Assembly: GCF_032854445.1 (NCBI RefSeq)
Contig: NC_088305.1
Coordinates: forward strand, 17,595,717-17,659,716
Direction of reading: 5' to 3'
Length of the DNA: 64,000 bases
From: Liolophura sinensis
Taxonomy: Eukaryota > Mollusca > Polyplacophora > Chitonida > Chitonidae
Of this stretch, positions 60,795 through 64,000 are shown in pieces; the first letter of the stretch is position 1, and the number at the start of each line of letters is the position of its first letter. The position numbers and the translations under genes were made by a program. The notes beneath the pieces are model-generated. The model ran no database searches and was not told the origin of the DNA. It saw only the letters and a program-made list of their open reading frames with translations.

Positions 60795-61345
60795 ACTGTG
60801 TGCTCATTGCACAGTATGACTGTACACGTATGGCTTGGTTTAAACACAGGTTTCAGAAGACTACCGCTGTAAGCGCCATGTACAGTATGGCCGTAGGTGT
60901 CTGGTTTGGTTTAAAGACAAAATAGTGTGAGACTTCAGATGACAACCGCTGTAAGCTCCATGTACAGTATGGCCGTACGCGCCTGGCTCAGTTTAAATAC
61001 AAAATACTGTCAGACTTCGCATGACAACCGCTGTAAGCTTCATAACAGTATGGGCGTGCACGTCTGGTTGAGTTTAAAGACAAAATACTGTGAGACTTCA
61101 GATGGCCATCGCTGTAAGCTCCATGTACAGTATGACCGTACACGTCTGGTTTGGGTTAAGGACGTGAAACTGTGAGTGGTTAGATGACTATGGCTTTATG
61201 AACAGTGTGAGCGTACACTTTTGGTTTGCTTTGAAGAGAAAAAACTGCAAGACTTCAGATGACTACCACTCTAAGTTCCATGCTCCGTATGACCGTACAC
61301 GTCTGGTTTGGTTCAAAGACATAACAGTGTGAGACTTCACATGAA
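60795..61345. repeat. Tandem repeat, about 82-bp unit, 7 copies
   Basis: Units contain CCGCTGTAAGCTCCATGTAC, AGTATGGCCGTACACGTCTG, GTTTGGTTTAAAGACAAAAT and ACTGTGAGACTTCAGATGAC. Spacing is 81-82 bp at 60881, 60963, 61044 and 61126, shorter (75) for one unit. Outer units are more diverged. Confidence 0.93.
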
Positions 61346-61607
61346 TAAGGAATTAACGCTCCTGTGCAATGGCTGGAAAGACAAGATTAAGGGCGCATGT
61401 TGGGAAAGCTGTTCTCCTGTTCTCAGGCTTGGTTTGCAATGAGCACTTGTTTTGCTGCAATCCAGTACCCTTTAAAGTAAACGTTGATGTCTGGAATCTT
61501 CATTGACTTAATTATTATCTACTGTCTTCCTCAAGCAGGGTTTACTACTCTAATTATCTGATGTGATCTGATGACACCGCAAGTTATATTTTAGGGCAGC
61601 ATGGAGT

Positions 61608-61646
61608 GGGTGGGATGGGGTGGGAGGGGGTGGGGCGTGGGAGGGG
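61608..61646 (+). other. G-rich tract with quadruplex potential
   Basis: At least six runs of three or more G within 39 bp (GGGTGGGATGGGGTGGGAGG and onward). It fits the G3+N1-7 pattern. Confidence 0.7.
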
Positions 61647-61775
61647 TAAGTCGCTCTTGTGTTCCTTGTGTCTCAATTTGGCAAGCATGACATTACAGAC
61701 AACTGCAAGAAACCGGTATTCTACACAGGTTCTCTAAAATCGACACTATATTACAAGTACATTGTACATGTATTC

Positions 61776-61973
61776 CGCCGGTCGTTGTGAGTTCAAGTCC
61801 AGCTCATGCTGGTTTCCTCCCCGGCCGTACGGGGGAAGGTCTGTCAGAAGCCTGCGGATGGTCGTGGGTTTCCCCCGAGCCCTGCTGGGTTTCCTCCCAC
61901 CATAACGCTTTCCGCCGTCGTATAAGTGAAATATTCTTGAGTACGGCGTAAAACATCAAATAAATAAATAAAT
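61776..61973 (+). mobile_element. SINE family A, 5'-truncated copy
   Basis: GTTGTGAGTTCAAGTCCAGC (B box), CGGCCGTACGGGGGAAGGTC, core, GAGTACGGCGTAAAACATC and (AAAT)n. The A-box half of the head is missing. Confidence 0.92.
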
Positions 61974-63904
61974 AACATGCATTTAGCTGGCGATGCTCTC
62001 ATTTAGTATTTGAGGGCTATTGACCTACAACTAAGGCTGTAGTTTTATATAAATGCAGATAACTGTAATGTAAGGATAAATAATTACTAGGCATGCTGTA
62101 AACACCCAAGCACACTTTTTTATTATTTCATTGGTGTTTAACATCATTGTGACGTCACTATCGCGACTGTTTTACTGACGGTAGAACTCTTCTGCTTTTG
62201 AGATAAATTTTGTTTAGTCGTTGAACACAGCTCACGCGCGCACATTTTTCTAATTGCTCTGGTATGAAATCAGTGGAACTGTGAGTCAGAATTGCATATG
62301 TAAAACTGAAAGGACTGTGACTTGTTTTGAGACTGGTCACCGTTTTTTTGCATTTTGTAAGAAAATGTGTACGTATCGATGAATAAATTAATGATTATGG
62401 CTTAACGCCACATCGGTGACTAGTTTTCGATGTAATAATGAGAGCATTCAAAATTAAATAAAATAGACATGCTTAAAACCAGTTAAAACAACTAAATTTT
62501 TGTTAAAGCTGGAAACTTTATAACAATGTAAATAATATAAATATATTCTGAAAAATATTTGTATATATTTATGTTTGTTTAAGATAAGCTATATTTTATG
62601 ACATAAGCCAACGGCCTACAAATTTTTAACGACAGCATCCTCAGCAATGCCAGATATGCAGTTTATTATAGACTTGTAGGTCCCATTCTCGGTGCCAAAG
62701 GCGATAAATTTATTTAAGAATGTTTGAACGCAAAAATCTTTCAACAAAACTCTGCTGAATTACAAGACGTATTTGTATCTGATTTCTTATGCTTACCTAG
62801 ATCAAAAACTAATTTAGGTTGTGGAAGAATCCAGGGAGTGGAGTCCGGAAAAGAGACAGGAGCTGTATTCTCTAGCTTTGATGCCAGCTTCCTCAGTATG
62901 CTCCCGAAAACAAAGACCAAACGAAAGGAGAACGTTTGTAATTGGAGCTACAACGTTAAAAAAATCTATCTTGGATGTGCCTGTATGTTTTGCTTATATA
63001 GCCCGCACATCATTCACTCTCTTTTTCGTTATTTTTAGTTCACAATCCTCTCTGTCTTCTGGGAAAAATCATCCAAAATCACATTTGTTTTCAGTTATGT
63101 TTACACACGAAATAAATTTGTTCACAGGTTTTAAATCACAATAAATTTGATTGTAGCTGATCCAATATAGCGCAATCTTACATAGATTTATTTTTTATCA
63201 GGTCCAAAATATTTGAATGTATCCTGTTTGAGTCTGATTTGTTTGACCAGAAAATTTCATTGGGCAAGGGGAGAGATCTGTTGCACTGCAATTAGGCAAG
63301 TCTGTATCATTGCGACAGTTAGATATAAGTTTGAACAGATGTATACTGTCCTGTTTAAGTTTTTTTCTACAGGAAAAAAATTTTCTAAAGCATTGGTGTT
63401 AAACTTGGCGCTGCTGTGACTGACTCAGAAATTTGTTCAGTGCATATTTACCTTGGTTATTCTTTTTACCACTGGCTGTTAGCAGACGAGAGTGTAATAG
63501 GACGCCCATCGCTGATTCTGCTGGAGTCACGGTTTTGTATTTAGTATTGATTTCTAAAGCTCGAGATGCACGAAAGCTGAAGCTGCGACAGTTCAACTGG
63601 TCGTAGGGAGTGGCTGGTGGCCATACGATTTTAAGATTGGCCGGTACACACCTAACGACCGGAGAACAAATCCATTTGAGCCGCGTTTATATTTCGCACA
63701 CACGAGCGCTGAGGACTTGGCACAAGAGTCGAGTCGTGGCTTATACTGTCGTATACGTACGCATGTATGCACACATAGGTCTGTACACACATTGTGTCTT
63801 CTTGCGACAGAGCGAGTCTATGCCGCCAAAGTGCTGCCGTCACTAAAGTATCATGCCAGAGACGCCAGGCACAGCATCTCACTCTCCGTGCCTCCGTTGG
63901 CAAC
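61974..63904. other. Unassigned intergenic sequence
   Basis: It has an inverted family C tail (AATGATTATGGCTTAACGCC, ACATCGG) at 62383-62415. Overlapping 100-codon frames at 62724-63144 follow an acceptor-like AATTTAG at 62818 but show no domain. Confidence 0.4.
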
Positions 63905-64000
63905 CAGGAGCCTTTCACCAATGCGGTCGCTGTGAGAAACAAGTCCAGCTCTGACTGGCTTCCTGCGGATAGCTCTGGCCGGTTTCATATCACCATCATG
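63905..64000 (+). mobile_element. SINE family A, decayed, cut by the window end
   Basis: CACCAATGCGGTCGCTGTGA, AGTCCAGCTCTGACTGGCTT, CCTGCGGATAG, CATATCACCATCATG. The core is partly deleted. Confidence 0.7.

Noticed and set aside
62724-63144. Two overlapping frames above 100 codons as a gene
   Set aside because: No recognisable domain, neither is favoured, and composition looks random.

Overview
This window reads as animal nuclear DNA, most probably from a mollusc or close lophotrochozoan relative. It is AT-rich (estimated by eye) and gene-poor, its main gene is split into many short exons with GT-AG introns, and it is full of tRNA-derived SINEs. The commonest SINE carries a core of the kind described in bivalve and other molluscan SINEs; a second type ends in CACTC repeats. 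I see no bacterial operons, CRISPR arrays, tRNA genes or rRNA genes. Repeat family names A to G are my own labels.

Region 1 (1-15.6 kb) is one complete gene on the plus strand. Its 11 coding exons join in frame into a 581-residue GMC-family FAD oxidoreductase of the choline/glucose dehydrogenase type, followed by an AATAAA signal. The introns hold most of the early mobile DNA: SINEs with target-site duplications, a near-perfect 122-bp palindrome, an antisense Crypton-type tyrosine recombinase relic, a MITE-like element, a long (TA)n tract, and a 4.9-kb intron 9 with old internal duplications.

Region 2 (15.6-31 kb) has one recognisable gene, a single-exon bHLH transcription factor on the minus strand (18.6-19.0 kb). 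Around it lie a foldback element, a MITE-like element, an 86-bp minisatellite (22.0-22.7 kb), gag-like and reverse-transcriptase-like relics (24.8-25.6 kb), a duplicated 240-bp repeat and many SINEs.

Region 3 (31-48 kb) has one likely small gene on the minus strand, a 123-residue single-pass membrane protein (32.8-33.1 kb). It also has a non-LTR retrotransposon relic with RT-tail and RNase H homology (39.6-40.7 kb), a SINE with a triplicated core, a repeat found twice next to SINE-like sequence, a CpG-rich island (42.2-42.6 kb) and a decayed satellite of about 90 bp (45.3-47.0 kb) interrupted by a SINE.

Region 4 (48-64 kb) is mostly unassigned single-copy DNA with a 15-bp minisatellite, a triple DR1-spaced AGGTCA motif, an 82-bp tandem array, a G-rich tract and a candidate microexon. 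The most unusual non-gene signal in the window is a dispersed repeat (family E, five copies). It preserves two CCAAT boxes and a TATA box and looks like a mobile Pol II promoter or LTR. The three genes are unrelated in function and I see no functional cluster.
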